DNA of 64,000 nucleotides from Youngiibacter fragilis 232.1 (lineage in GTDB: Bacteria; Bacillota; Clostridia; Clostridiales; Clostridiaceae): contig NZ_AXUN02000183.1 in the NCBI RefSeq assembly GCF_000495435.3, forward strand, positions 1 through 64,000, written 5' to 3'. This document shows, piece after piece, positions 1 to 7,917 of this stretch. The notes under the pieces were generated by a model. That model did no database searches and was not told the DNA's origin. It saw only the letters and a program-made list of their open reading frames with translations. The translations under genes and the position numbers were made by a program. Position 1 is the first letter of the stretch. Every line of letters begins with the position of its first letter.

Positions 1-159
1 CGTCGGCCCGAAAATTTGCCCGCCAGAACTCCTCGCCCTGACATCCGGCTTCCTTCAGATTCCACCTCGCGATGGACACCCTTGCCTTCGGCTAACGCTT
101 CCTGCTACCGAGCGCGTAGTGGACTCTCACCACCAGGTTATCGCCCATACCGGGCGCAC
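1..159 (-). mobile_element. Group II intron 5' end (domain I), class C type, cut by window edge
   Basis: Read on the minus strand, the segment starts with the group II intron 5' consensus GUGCG (159 downwards). It then follows the domain I pattern of class C introns such as the Oceanobacillus iheyensis one: GGTGAGAGTCC (about 131-121), GTTAGCC, GCAAGGGTGTCC, GTGGAATCTGAAGGAAGC (about 70-50). The 5' exon is the terminator hairpin of ychF plus TTATTG, so the intron sits 6 nt behind a terminator stem, the known target preference of group IIC introns. The reverse transcriptase ORF and the 3' domains would lie left of position 1 and are not visible. Class is inferred from the leader match and the insertion site. 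Confidence 0.8.
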
Positions 160-165
160 CAATAA

Positions 166-196
166 AGGCCAGACAAGAAAATCACTTGTCTGGCCT
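166..196 (-). terminator. ychF intrinsic terminator
   Basis: A perfect 12-bp stem (AGGCCAGACAAG with its complement) closes a 7-nt loop and is followed on the minus strand by TTATTG, only 6 nt after the ychF stop codon. The U-tract is interrupted because the group II intron starts directly behind it. Confidence 0.85.
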
Positions 197-202
197 CTGT
201 TC

Positions 203-1297
203 CTATACGTTGAACCTGAAATGCACGACATCTCCGTCACGCATGATATAATCCTTGCCTTCGAGCCTGAATAGACCCTTCTCCTTTGCTGCAGACTCCG
301 AGCCGCAGGCCATCAGGTCCTTGAAGTCGATGATCTCAGCCCTGATGAATCCGCGCTGGATGTCGGAATGGATCTTTCCAGCCGCATCCTGTGCCCTGGT
401 ACCGATCTTTATGGTCCATGCCCTTATTTCCTGAGGTCCTGCGGTAAGGAAACTCATCAGTCCAAGAAGCCTGTAGCTTTCATGGATCAGCTTGTCAAGG
501 CCGGTCTCTGACAGCCCGTATTCATTCAGCATCTCGAGCTTCTCATCATCCTCAAGGCCTGAAAGCTCCTCTTCAAGTCTTGCACATATTGTAACAAGTC
601 CTGATCCCTCTGCGGCTGCGAATTCCCTGACCTGTTCGACCATCTCGTTGGAACCGCCTGCGATGAGGTCCGCCTCAGATATGTTAGCTACATAGAGTAC
701 GTCCTTGGTAGTTATCAGGAACATGTTCCTGATAGATTCTTCCTCCTCGGGAGTTACTTCCATTGTACGGAGAGGCTTTTCAGACTCAAGGTGAGCCTTC
801 ATCTTCTCCATGAGGGTATACTCTTCCTTAGCCTTCTTCTCACCGGCCTTGGCACCTCTTACTCCCTTCTCCATCCTTCTTTCCAGAACTTCAAGGTCAG
901 CCAGGATAAGCTCAAGGTTGATTGTCTTTATATCCTCGATCGGGTCCACTTCACCACTGACGTGAACAATATTCTCGTCCTTGAAGCACCTGACCACGTG
1001 AACAACTGCCTCTACCTCCCTGATATGAGACAGGAACTTGTTCCCAAGCCCTTCCCCCTTTGATGCTCCCTTGACGAGACCTGCAATGTCATAGAATTCG
1101 ACTGCAGTATATACCTTCTTCTTGGAATTGTATAACTCCATCAGGGCATCAAGTCTCTTGTCAGGGACGCTCACGACACCTACATTAGGTTCTATGGTGC
1201 AGAACGGATAATTGGCTGATTCCGCTCCCGCTTTGGTAATCGCGTTGAAAAGTGTGCTTTTGCCGACATTCGGCAGTCCTACTATACCTAATTTCAT
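203..1297 (-). CDS. ychF: Redox-regulated ATPase YchF (OBG-family P-loop protein)
   Basis: 364 aa, the normal length for YchF. It is a P-loop NTPase of the Obg group that binds ribosomes and prefers ATP. The N-terminus carries the Walker A motif GLPNVGKSTLFNAIT, followed by the switch region with YDIAGLVKGASKGEGLGN; a coiled-coil stretch rich in K/E follows in the middle, and the C-terminal TGS-like domain ends with the typical DGDVVHFRFNV. The open frame extends 40 codons further up, but the start at 1297 has AAGGAG at a good distance and begins exactly at the family N-terminus MKLGIVG. It has its own promoter and terminator, so it is a single-gene unit. Confidence 0.97.
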   Translation of the reverse strand: MKLGIVGLPNVGKSTLFNAITKAGAESANYPFCTIEPNVGVVSVPDKRLDALMELYNSKKKVYTAVEFYDIAGLVKGASKGEGLGNKFLSHIREVEAVVHVVRCFKDENIVHVSGEVDPIEDIKTINLELILADLEVLERRMEKGVRGAKAGEKKAKEEYTLMEKMKAHLESEKPLRTMEVTPEEEESIRNMFLITTKDVLYVANISEADLIAGGSNEMVEQVREFAAAEGSGLVTICARLEEELSGLEDDEKLEMLNEYGLSETGLDKLIHESYRLLGLMSFLTAGPQEIRAWTIKIGTRAQDAAGKIHSDIQRGFIRAEIIDFKDLMACGSESAAKEKGLFRLEGKDYIMRDGDVVHFRFNV

Positions 1298-1324
1298 TTC
1301 AATCTCTCCTTGTCTATCCATAGA

Positions 1325-1353
1325 ATTATACATACAAAGCGACATTAATTCAA
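1325..1353 (-). promoter_or_regulatory. ychF promoter
   Basis: Minus-strand -35 TTGAAT (1353-1348), 17-nt spacer, -10 TATAAT (1330-1325), giving a leader of roughly 25 nt before the ychF start. A clear sigma-A type promoter by sequence. Confidence 0.7.
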
Positions 1354-1664
1354 GTAATAGGGAAAAGGCAGATGCTTCGGTTGTCTGATTTTTCAGGATG
1401 CAAACCTGAATCCGCACAGTTTACATGCAGTTCAAGAATATCCACACTCCATTCTGCTATAATTAAGGAAGCGGGGCCTTTCAAGGAAAGCTCACATGCT
1501 GCCACTGATTCACTCATGCATAACTTCTGCATTTTATGCCAGACCCGACATTTCATGCAGCATTTAAACGGAGGCGGTGAAATATCCTGATTTTCTAATC
1601 GTTATCAAAATCAAGTTGTTAAGCCAATTCTTCAAGTTATTGCCAAATGAATAAATCAGCTGAA
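1354..1664. other. Intergenic stretch without a convincing gene
   Basis: Between the ychF and argG promoters about 310 bp hold no ORF with family features. Small frames exist on both strands, including a 25-codon GTG frame at 1577-1654 behind GGAGGCG, but the spacing is too short and the peptide has no recognisable features. I see no T-box, riboswitch or strong terminator here. Confidence 0.5.
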
Positions 1665-1698
1665 AATCATTGTATGATTATGCTTTTTTATCTATAAT
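1665..1698 (+). promoter_or_regulatory. argG promoter with overlapping palindromic operator
   Basis: -35 TTGTAT (1670-1675), 17-nt spacer, -10 TATAAT (1693-1698), about 35 nt before argG. A perfect inverted repeat AATCAT-N3-ATGATT (1665-1679) covers the -35 box, a position expected for a repressor site. Arginine repressor is the obvious candidate, as the preceding TGAATAAAT (about 1648-1656) resembles half of an ARG box, but the palindrome itself does not match the ARG consensus well. Promoter assignment is firm; the regulator is inference. Confidence 0.6.
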
Positions 1699-1734
1699 TA
1701 TAACATCGACGAAAAAAAGAAGAGGGGTAATGAT

Positions 1735-2958
1735 ATGAAATCCAAAGAAAAGGTAGTACTTGCATATTCAGGAGGTCTGGATACGTCCATTACAATTCCA
1801 TGGCTGCAGGAGAACTACGACTTTGAAGTCATCGCGGTATGTGTAGATGTAGGCCAGGGAGAAGGCGAGACCTTCGGGGTTGAGGAAAAGGCTGTAAGGA
1901 GCGGAGCCAACAAGGCATACCTTCTGGATGTAAGGAAGGAATTCCTTGATGAGTATGCATTCCAGATGCTCAAGGCTGGAGCTATATACGAGGATAAGTA
2001 CCTTCTTGGTACTTCAGTGGCCAGGCCGCTTATAGGCAAGAAGCTTGTTGAGATCGCAGAAAAGGAAGGCGCGGCATATATAGTCCATGGCTGCACAGGA
2101 AAAGGAAATGACCAGGTCAGGTTTGAGCTTGCGATAAAGGCCCTTAATCCTTCAATTAAGATAATAGCACCCTGGAGGGTCTGGGACATCAAATCAAGGG
2201 AACAGGCCATCGAATATGCTGAGGCAAGGAACATTCCGGTTCCAGTAAAGAAGAAATCACCATACAGCATGGACAGGAACCTCTGGCATCTCAGCCATGA
2301 GGGTGCTGACCTTGAATCCCCATGGAACGAGCACCAGAGCTCTATCTACAAGATGACTGTAGCTCCCGAGGATGCTCCTGATAAGGCAACATACGTTGAG
2401 ATCGGCTTCGAGAAGGGAATCCCAGTCTATGTTGACGGTGAAAAGCTTGACAGCATAGAGCTCATGGAGAAGCTCAACGAACTTGCAGGCAAGAATGGAG
2501 TCGGAGTTGCCGACATGGTTGAGAACAGGCTTGTTGGCATGAAGTCCAGGGGAGTCTACGAGACACCTGGCGGAACGGTACTTACGATTGCGCACAGGGA
2601 GCTTGAGAGGATAACCCTCGATAAGGACACATCGCTATTCAAGGCGATGGTTTCACAGAAGTACGCATCTATACTGTACGATGGACAGTGGTTCACACCA
2701 CTCAGGGAGGCTCTCGACGCATTCGTTGATTCAACCCAGGAAATGGTTACTGGAACAGTAAAGATGAAGCTATACAAGGGAAACTGCACCATAGCAGGAA
2801 GCAAATCCCCTTATTCGCTCTACAGCGAAGAACTTGCAACCTTCAGCTCTGATGATGTATACAACCAGAAGGATTCTGAAGGATTCATAAACCTATTCGG
2901 CCTGCCGCTTAAGGTAAGGGCTTTGCTCAACAAGAAACTGAAGGAAGAAGGAAAATAG
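1735..2958 (+). CDS. argG: Argininosuccinate synthase
   Basis: 407 aa, standard length. It condenses citrulline and aspartate with ATP to argininosuccinate in cytoplasmic arginine synthesis. The N-terminal ATP-binding P-loop of the PP-loop family is visible as AYSGGLDTS at residues 9-17, followed by VDVGQGEGE, the citrulline/aspartate-binding [13 protein letters not shown] (about residue 122) and [13 protein letters not shown]. The start has GAGGGG upstream. argH follows 22 nt downstream, so the last two steps of arginine synthesis form one transcription unit. The remaining arg genes are not in the window. Confidence 0.98.
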   Translation: MKSKEKVVLAYSGGLDTSITIPWLQENYDFEVIAVCVDVGQGEGETFGVEEKAVRSGANKAYLLDVRKEFLDEYAFQMLKAGAIYEDKYLLGTSVARPLIGKKLVEIAEKEGAAYIVHGCTGKGNDQVRFELAIKALNPSIKIIAPWRVWDIKSREQAIEYAEARNIPVPVKKKSPYSMDRNLWHLSHEGADLESPWNEHQSSIYKMTVAPEDAPDKATYVEIGFEKGIPVYVDGEKLDSIELMEKLNELAGKNGVGVADMVENRLVGMKSRGVYETPGGTVLTIAHRELERITLDKDTSLFKAMVSQKYASILYDGQWFTPLREALDAFVDSTQEMVTGTVKMKLYKGNCTIAGSKSPYSLYSEELATFSSDDVYNQKDSEGFINLFGLPLKVRALLNKKLKEEGK

Positions 2959-2980
2959 TTCCTAAGGAAGGGTGTCACAT

Positions 2981-4372
2981 ATGAAGCTTTGGCAAGGCAG
3001 GTTCCAGAAAGGAACAAGCTCAATAACGGAAGATTTCAACAGCTCTATAGCAGTCGACCAGAGGATGTATAGGGAAGACATCCTTGGAAGCATGGCTCAT
3101 GCGAGGATGCTCGGTGAGTGCGGGATAATTCCAGGGGAAGATTCTGTCCTGATAATCAATGGTCTTCAATCCATATTGGAGGATGCCGACAAGGGATTAT
3201 TGGAATTTACCGTGGAAGCTGAAGACATACACATGAACGTGGAGACACTCCTTATAGAAAGGATCGGCGAAGCCGGAAAAAGGCTTCACACTGGCAGGTC
3301 AAGAAATGACCAGGTCGCTCTTGACTTCAGGATGTATATGAAAAAAGGAACAAGGGAGGTTGAGGACATGGTCCTTGACCTTCTGAGGGTGATCCTTGAC
3401 CTTGCAAAGGAACACAAGGATACCATAATGGCAGGCTATACGCATCTCCAGAAGGCACAGCCTGTCACCTTAGGCCACCACCTCATGGCATATTTCCAGA
3501 TGTTCTCAAGAGACCTTACAAGGTTCATTGATTCTGAGAAAAGGATGGACCATATGCCGCTTGGCAGCGGTGCCCTTGCAGGGACAACCTATCCGATAGA
3601 CAGGTATATGGTGGCTGCAGAGCTTGGCTTCGGAAAGATTACTGAAAACTCAATGGACGGTGTTTCTGACAGGGATTTCGCACTGGAATTCCTGGGGGCC
3701 TCATCCATACTCATGATGCATCTTTCAAGGTTCTGCGAGGAAATAATAATCTGGAACTCAAACGAGTTCGGTTATGTGGAAATGGATGACGCCTTCTCCA
3801 CAGGAAGCAGCATCATGCCGCAGAAGAAGAACCCTGACATTGCAGAACTTGTAAGAGGAAAGACAGGCAGGGTATATGGGGACCTTGTGGCACTGCTCAC
3901 GATAATGAAGGGACTTCCCCTCGCCTACAACAAGGACATGCAGGAAGACAAGGAGACCACCTTCGATGCGCTTGATACAGTAAAGGCATGCCTTGCAGCA
4001 TTCACGCCAATGCTTTCCACGGCAACCTTCAACAAGGACAGGATGATGGAGAAATTAAGGGGTGGATTCCTCAATGCAACAGATGCAGCTGACTACCTGG
4101 TCATGCAGGGTGTCCCCTTCAGGAGTGCCCATGAGGTTATCGGCAGGATGGTAAACTACTGCATCATAAACGGCAAGGCCCTTGACGATTTGTCCCAGGA
4201 TGAGTTAACTTCATTCTCCGACAAGTTCGGTAACGACATCCTTGAATTCATAAAAATGGAGAACTGTCTCCAGAGAAGGAAAACCTATGGCGGACCTTCA
4301 TCAGCTGCCATGGATACCGCAATTGATAACGCCCGCAACTTCATAGAATCAATTGAGTCATTGAAATATTGA
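2981..4372 (+). CDS. argH: Argininosuccinate lyase
   Basis: 463 aa. It splits argininosuccinate into arginine and fumarate. The fumarase/aspartase superfamily signature GSSIMPQKKNPD is present (near residue 280), as are TGRSRNDQVALD and the substrate-binding AGYTHLQKAQP. A GTG three codons upstream is possible, but the ATG at 2981 gives the family start MKLWQGRF and sits about 9 nt behind AAGGAAGG. The gene ends at 4372, only 21 bp before the right end of the IS605-type remnant. No terminator is seen between argH and that element. Confidence 0.98.
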   Translation: MKLWQGRFQKGTSSITEDFNSSIAVDQRMYREDILGSMAHARMLGECGIIPGEDSVLIINGLQSILEDADKGLLEFTVEAEDIHMNVETLLIERIGEAGKRLHTGRSRNDQVALDFRMYMKKGTREVEDMVLDLLRVILDLAKEHKDTIMAGYTHLQKAQPVTLGHHLMAYFQMFSRDLTRFIDSEKRMDHMPLGSGALAGTTYPIDRYMVAAELGFGKITENSMDGVSDRDFALEFLGASSILMMHLSRFCEEIIIWNSNEFGYVEMDDAFSTGSSIMPQKKNPDIAELVRGKTGRVYGDLVALLTIMKGLPLAYNKDMQEDKETTFDALDTVKACLAAFTPMLSTATFNKDRMMEKLRGGFLNATDAADYLVMQGVPFRSAHEVIGRMVNYCIINGKALDDLSQDELTSFSDKFGNDILEFIKMENCLQRRKTYGGPSSAAMDTAIDNARNFIESIESLKY

Positions 4373-4393
4373 TCTAGTCAAGTAACCTAGAGC

Positions 4394-4480
4394 TTGAACC
4401 TCATGACTAAAGTCACGAGATTCTTGGGAACAGAGCATACTTACCGGCTTATTTCTTTGCCGCCAGAGGTTTCTCTTGTT
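4394..4480 (-). ncRNA. Probable omega-RNA 3' region / IS605 right end
   Basis: Directly downstream of the tnpB stop, the minus strand carries a structured tail that ends in a 9-bp hairpin, CTCGTGACT-TT-AGTCATGAG (4419-4400), then GTTCAA at the element end (4394). In TnpB systems this is where the omega-RNA scaffold ends and the guide, taken from the flanking DNA, begins. Here the guide would be the argH-side flank below 4394. The upstream limit of the RNA is unknown and may reach into tnpB. Assigned by position and hairpin type; expression is unknown. Confidence 0.45.
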
Positions 4481-4824
4481 TACCAAGCTATCCCCGCGGT
4501 TCCTGTTTGTATCTGTATTGCTAAGACTCTGGTGTAAGCTAGTATATTTTTTGCTGCATTGACATCACGGTCATGATGGGAAAGGCAAACTGGACAGATC
4601 CTCTCCCTTACATGGAGCGGCTTCTTCCCATCCTTGTGGCCGCAATCTGAGCATATCTGACTTGACGGAAACCACCTGCTTATACTGATGACTTCTTTTC
4701 CATACCTGGCAGCCTTGTACCTAAGTTTCGATACAAGGCTCGTCCACGATACATCAGAAATACTTTTTGCCAGTTTTTGGTTCCTGACTTTAGGAAATAT
4801 CGAACACAAAAACCCCAAATCCAT
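4480..4824 (-). pseudogene. tnpB: tnpB C-terminal remnant (RNA-guided nuclease of IS605 family)
   Basis: About 105 codons remain of a protein normally near 370-400 aa. What is left is the C-terminal core: KLAKSISDVSW, the zinc ribbon CSDCGH...CPVC and the final RuvC-type motif HDRDVNAAKNI with its catalytic aspartate. The RuvC I and II parts and the whole N-terminus are gone; homology starts near 4800, shortly after a terminator-like hairpin and the end of the IS1634-type transposase. It cannot encode a working nuclease. Confidence 0.85.
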
Positions 4825-4849
4825 TGCAATGCAATAGATTTGGGGTTTT
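4809..4849 (-). terminator. Strong hairpin at the IS1634/tnpB junction
   Basis: A perfect 13-bp inverted repeat (AAAACCCCAAATC and complement) with a 15-nt loop. On the minus strand it follows the IS1634-type transposase stop by 12 nt and is followed by a short T run, so it reads as an intrinsic terminator for the transposase. It may also lie near an IS end. Confidence 0.55.
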
Positions 4850-4861
4850 GAATATATCCTA

Positions 4862-6266
4862 TCATTTGAGGTTCACCGTCAAGTCCAGCTTGGTGCTGGC
4901 CCTGAACTTTGTCATTGTCATGTTAGTCTTCAGCGTTGGCAGCTTTAGTATCTCCGCAAGATCCAAATATGTCTGCGGTACCATCGTAGGTGTAACTACA
5001 TTTGCTGGATATTCCCCCTGAACAAGAACCAAGGGATTGTGTATGGCTGCCATTATTGTTGTTGCCGAGACACTTTTCTCTTTCGCTTCTTGAAGGAGAT
5101 ATTGGGCGTATCTCAACATGCAAAGCGAGATGAAGCACATCGCGAAGTGTCACTTTAGGTGCTCGTCATTCCAGAGAAACACGGGTGTAGCCCTAATATC
5201 GCTCTTCAGTATCCTGAAGCTCTCCTCAATCTTCCACAGACCTCGAACCTGCTCCGTTGCAAGGTCTAGCTTGTTGGTTATTATGGCATAGTAACCATCG
5301 TACCTTTCAGCTTCTGCTATCTTAGCCTCATTAAGTTCCCAGTTTTTAGTATCTACTTCCATCTGAAGGTACTGGTTGCAACCTCGCTTTACAGCTGCCT
5401 TCAGCTGATATGGCTTGTCCAGGCGTTTCTTCAGTCTCTCTATCATCCTTTCCCTGTCAGACCTGTCCTTTGCCGCACGCTTAACTGACCATGTCAGATG
5501 TATCTTGACCGGTATGTTAACTTCCTTGTACTTCCTGGCCTACCACTCTTCCTCTCGACCTCTTCTTCTTCAATGGGTACTTTAACCACCATAACTTGTC
5601 CCACGATTTTCGAACGTGAGGTAACCTCACCAGTTTCGCGGTCGGTATAGTCTGTCCGCCCTTCGTTGCTCCAGACTAGTTCCTTGAATGACCCGGGAGA
5701 TCGTTTGAGTGTATAGCTGATTACGAAGTCATGTCCGCCATTGCAAAGATGTTCAAGATTGCTTCCGCTGTTTAGTCCTCTGTCAGCAACAACAGTGATC
5801 TTCTCTAGCCTGTACAGATTCTTCAGCTTTTCAACTGACTTGGTCAGTGTGTTCTGGTCCATGGTGTTCCCGGGAAACAGCTCATATGTTATAGTATGCC
5901 ATTGTTGTCCAGGAGAAGTCGCATGACCAACTGGACTTCGTTGTTCTTATGGTCCTTGGAGAAGCCGAACATCCTGAGTTCACCCCACCTTGTGCTCTCG
6001 AAGGCATAGGTAGTCACGTTGTAGAATGCCTCAGGGCCACTTCTGTCAGTCTTTTTCTCGAAGAAGTCCGCAAGATGCCTTATTATGGAATCTTTCTTAA
6101 GTGCAAGCACATCCAGTACATTGTAGAGAACGTCTATACCCAGAGGTTCAATACCTGCATAGATTTCCTGATGCGTTACAACATCCAAAATATACAAAGC
6201 ATTGTTATCAGTAATCAGAATTAACAAATCGTTCACATAACCGTGTACATAATGGATTTTAGACAT
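4862..6266 (-). pseudogene. Decayed IS1634-family (DDE, IS4 group) transposase
   Basis: Four frame pieces on the minus strand join into one transposase. Order of recognisable parts: MSKIHYVHG N-terminus fused directly to a later segment (internal deletion), FGFSKDHKNNEVQ, YELFPGNTMDQNTL, VVADRGLNSG with the second catalytic Asp, IEESFRILKSDIR with the catalytic Glu, and the C-terminal CMLRYAQYLLQ. Lesions: a 1-nt deletion near 5895, a 1-nt shift near 5540, an in-frame TGA near 5150, and the first catalytic position in YNVTT, where Asp is expected and Asn is read. The element is dead several times over, so the insertion is old. Exact IS ends were not found. Confidence 0.85.
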
Positions 6267-6381
6267 AAGAATACCCAGATACGTATAACATTTGAAAATG
6301 CAAAACTATTATTCAAGTACTTGATGATATTTATTACTTTGTATGTGTTATTCTTCAAACTATTGATTATTTCTTGACTTT

Positions 6382-6421
6382 GCTTGCTAACGCATGACTG
6401 AAGTCACGAGTTTGCGCAAGC
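6382..6421 (-). repeat. Imperfect hairpin, probable IS605 left end
   Basis: A 40-nt imperfect palindrome centred on ATGACT-GAAGTCACGAG. Its core matches the right-end hairpin at 4400-4419 in sequence and orientation (ATGACT-aaAGTCACGAG). TTGAT lies 6 nt beyond its outer end on the minus-strand 5' side. It overlaps the last codons of the HAD phosphatase gene. Confidence 0.6.
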
Positions 6422-7198
6422 TATTTCATCAAGAATGTACTTTCCAATGCATTCAGCCACCGAATCAACCACATGGTCCGCATAACCCTTAAGCTCATCC
6501 TCTGCATGTGACAATGTATAGGATGAACCGGCTTCCCTGAACATCGGAATGTCATTGAATGAATCCCCGATGACATGAACATTCTGTCTCCCAATGCCTT
6601 TCAATGCCATAATCAGCCTTATGCCTTCACCCTTGGAGATTCCCTTCGGAACAACATCTATGTACCTTACGTTCCTGTAGGCCTCGACTTCACCTGCAAA
6701 TCCGGATTCTATTTCCAACCTCAGCGCCTCGATTTCGTCTATGCTTTCATTTCCATTTATGGAGACAAGATAAATTGAGTCCTTCATTTCTGAAATGTCG
6801 TCAATGGCATATACTCCCGGAACAGTGTCTGACATCCCCTCCGGAATATCACTCCTGTAGAACCAGGTATTCCTTCCGCCTTCGAAAGCCACCTTGAAAC
6901 CACATTCAAGGCAAAGGTCTGCAATTATTCTGGCAGTGTCTTTATCTATGGTCTTCTCAGCTATGGTGTTCCCTGAATTATCAACAACCATAGACCCGTT
7001 CATGAGGACCAGGTAGTCAGGTTCAAATCCGTGGTTCAGAAATACTGTCTCAACACCGTTAAGCGGCCTTCCGGTTGCTACAGCTACAGTTGCACCAAGT
7101 TCCTTCAGCTTTCTTACAGCTTCCAGGTCCTCTTCATTCATCCTGTCATGGTGAAGTATGGTCCCATCGAGGTCGGTGGCAAAAAGTATCCTGTCCAT
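6404..7198 (-). CDS. Cof-type HAD-IIB phosphatase, 3' end altered by an IS end
   Basis: 264 aa haloacid dehalogenase phosphatase of the Cof/YbjI group; substrates are usually sugar phosphates or nucleotide-derived phosphates and cannot be told from sequence. Motif I is DLDGT near residue 8, the motif II threonine lies in VAVATGRP, and motif IV is GDSFNDIPMF near residue 210, with the C2-type cap between. Start at 7198 chosen for GGAGG 8 nt upstream; the open frame extends 11 codons more. The last residues, CANS and the stop, are read from the IS605-like hairpin, so the native C-terminus was replaced. The core is complete and probably functional. Confidence 0.88.
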   Translation of the reverse strand: MDRILFATDLDGTILHHDRMNEEDLEAVRKLKELGATVAVATGRPLNGVETVFLNHGFEPDYLVLMNGSMVVDNSGNTIAEKTIDKDTARIIADLCLECGFKVAFEGGRNTWFYRSDIPEGMSDTVPGVYAIDDISEMKDSIYLVSINGNESIDEIEALRLEIESGFAGEVEAYRNVRYIDVVPKGISKGEGIRLIMALKGIGRQNVHVIGDSFNDIPMFREAGSSYTLSHAEDELKGYADHVVDSVAECIGKYILDEIACANS

Positions 7199-7231
7199 AT
7201 ACGTCCTCCATTCAATCCTGAGATAAGGCAA

Positions 7232-7249
7232 AGGACCCCTTCGGGTCCT
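7232..7249 (-). terminator. Hairpin terminator behind fchA
   Basis: Stem AGGACCC/GGGTCCT with a 4-nt loop, extendable by GCA/TGC across a mismatch, 12 nt after the fchA stop. The tail (CCTTTGCCTTATCT region) is only moderately T-rich, and the next gene starts about 30 nt on, so termination may be partial. Confidence 0.55.
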
Positions 7250-7260
7250 CTGCTTTAAGC

Positions 7261-7905
7261 TTATCTGCCGTAGATCTTGTCAATCACCTGGGATACGATG
7301 TCTTCCTTGATACATCTGGAGCTCTCGACAATTCTATCAGACTCTTCCTTTATGGCGATAGTCTCTTCATTGACCTCCATGCCGGCAAGGTTTATGAATA
7401 CATTGAGCGCAGCACCTTCAATGGCGCCATGAACCATGATGGCTCCTACTCCAGCATCCGAAATCGCATTCTTGTTTCCATACTCAGAAGCGACCTTCAG
7501 GGAATCGTACAGCTTGTAGGACTCGGTAAGCAGCTGCCTCGGCACCTGCAGCACAAGGTCCTTGGCTTCGCATATCTTCTCGCTCCTTGCAGCCTTGGCC
7601 TCTTCAGTATCCTTAGGAAGCCTGTAAGCAGCCATCAGAAGGTTGAAAGAGTCCGCGTCCTTGTCTATGAGCTCTACATATCTTGCCCTCAGTTCTTCTG
7701 ATGTCACAAGTGCAGCCTTCATCGCCGACTTGACATCATCCGGGTAATTCTCTGAAGCCTTCTTGTCCACAGTGAGGTTGAAGACCATTGATGCAAGGCT
7801 GGCTCCAATGGCTGCTGAGAGACCCGCTGCCGCGCCACCTCCGGGAGCCGGGCTGCCGGATGCAAGTTCGTCTGTGAATTCCTTTAGGCTGAGATCTTTT
7901 AACAT
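7261..7905 (-). CDS. fchA: Formimidoyltetrahydrofolate cyclodeaminase
   Basis: 214 aa, matching stand-alone cyclodeaminases (FTCD C-terminal domain family). The enzyme turns 5-formimino-THF into 5,10-methenyl-THF and ammonia, feeding one-carbon units from histidine or purine breakdown into folate. Family marks: the glycine-rich SGSPAPGGGAAAGL at residues 16-29 and the helical body ending DIVSQVIDKIYG. GAGGTGAT lies before the ATG at 7905. It starts 12 nt after hutH, so both are co-transcribed, and this pairing supports a role in histidine degradation. No formiminotransferase is in the window. Confidence 0.93.
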   Translation of the reverse strand: MLKDLSLKEFTDELASGSPAPGGGAAAGLSAAIGASLASMVFNLTVDKKASENYPDDVKSAMKAALVTSEELRARYVELIDKDADSFNLLMAAYRLPKDTEEAKAARSEKICEAKDLVLQVPRQLLTESYKLYDSLKVASEYGNKNAISDAGVGAIMVHGAIEGAALNVFINLAGMEVNEETIAIKEESDRIVESSRCIKEDIVSQVIDKIYGR

Positions 7906-7917
7906 TTGATCACCTCA

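Larger units (their letters stand above)
4394..6427 (-). mobile_element. IS200/IS605-type element remnant, interrupted by a second IS
   Basis: On the minus strand the segment starts next to TTGAT (6432-6428), has a left-end-like hairpin (6421-6382), and ends with a right-end hairpin followed by TTCAA at 4394. The tnpB 3' third lies before the right end, as in IS605-family elements. The middle is taken by a decayed IS1634-family transposase; the tnpB 5' two thirds and any tnpA are missing. TTGAT is the target/TAM known for the ISDra2 branch. The right boundary is well supported; the left one is inference from the hairpin and TTGAT. Confidence 0.6.

Noticed and set aside
1577-1654. 25-codon GTG frame upstream of argG that might be a leader peptide
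   Set aside because: The ribosome binding site is too close to the GTG, there are no arginine codons and no attenuator hairpin follows.
1815-2270. Long antisense frames within argG and in most other genes
   Set aside because: They mirror the codon structure of the real genes, lack ribosome binding sites and show no family motifs.
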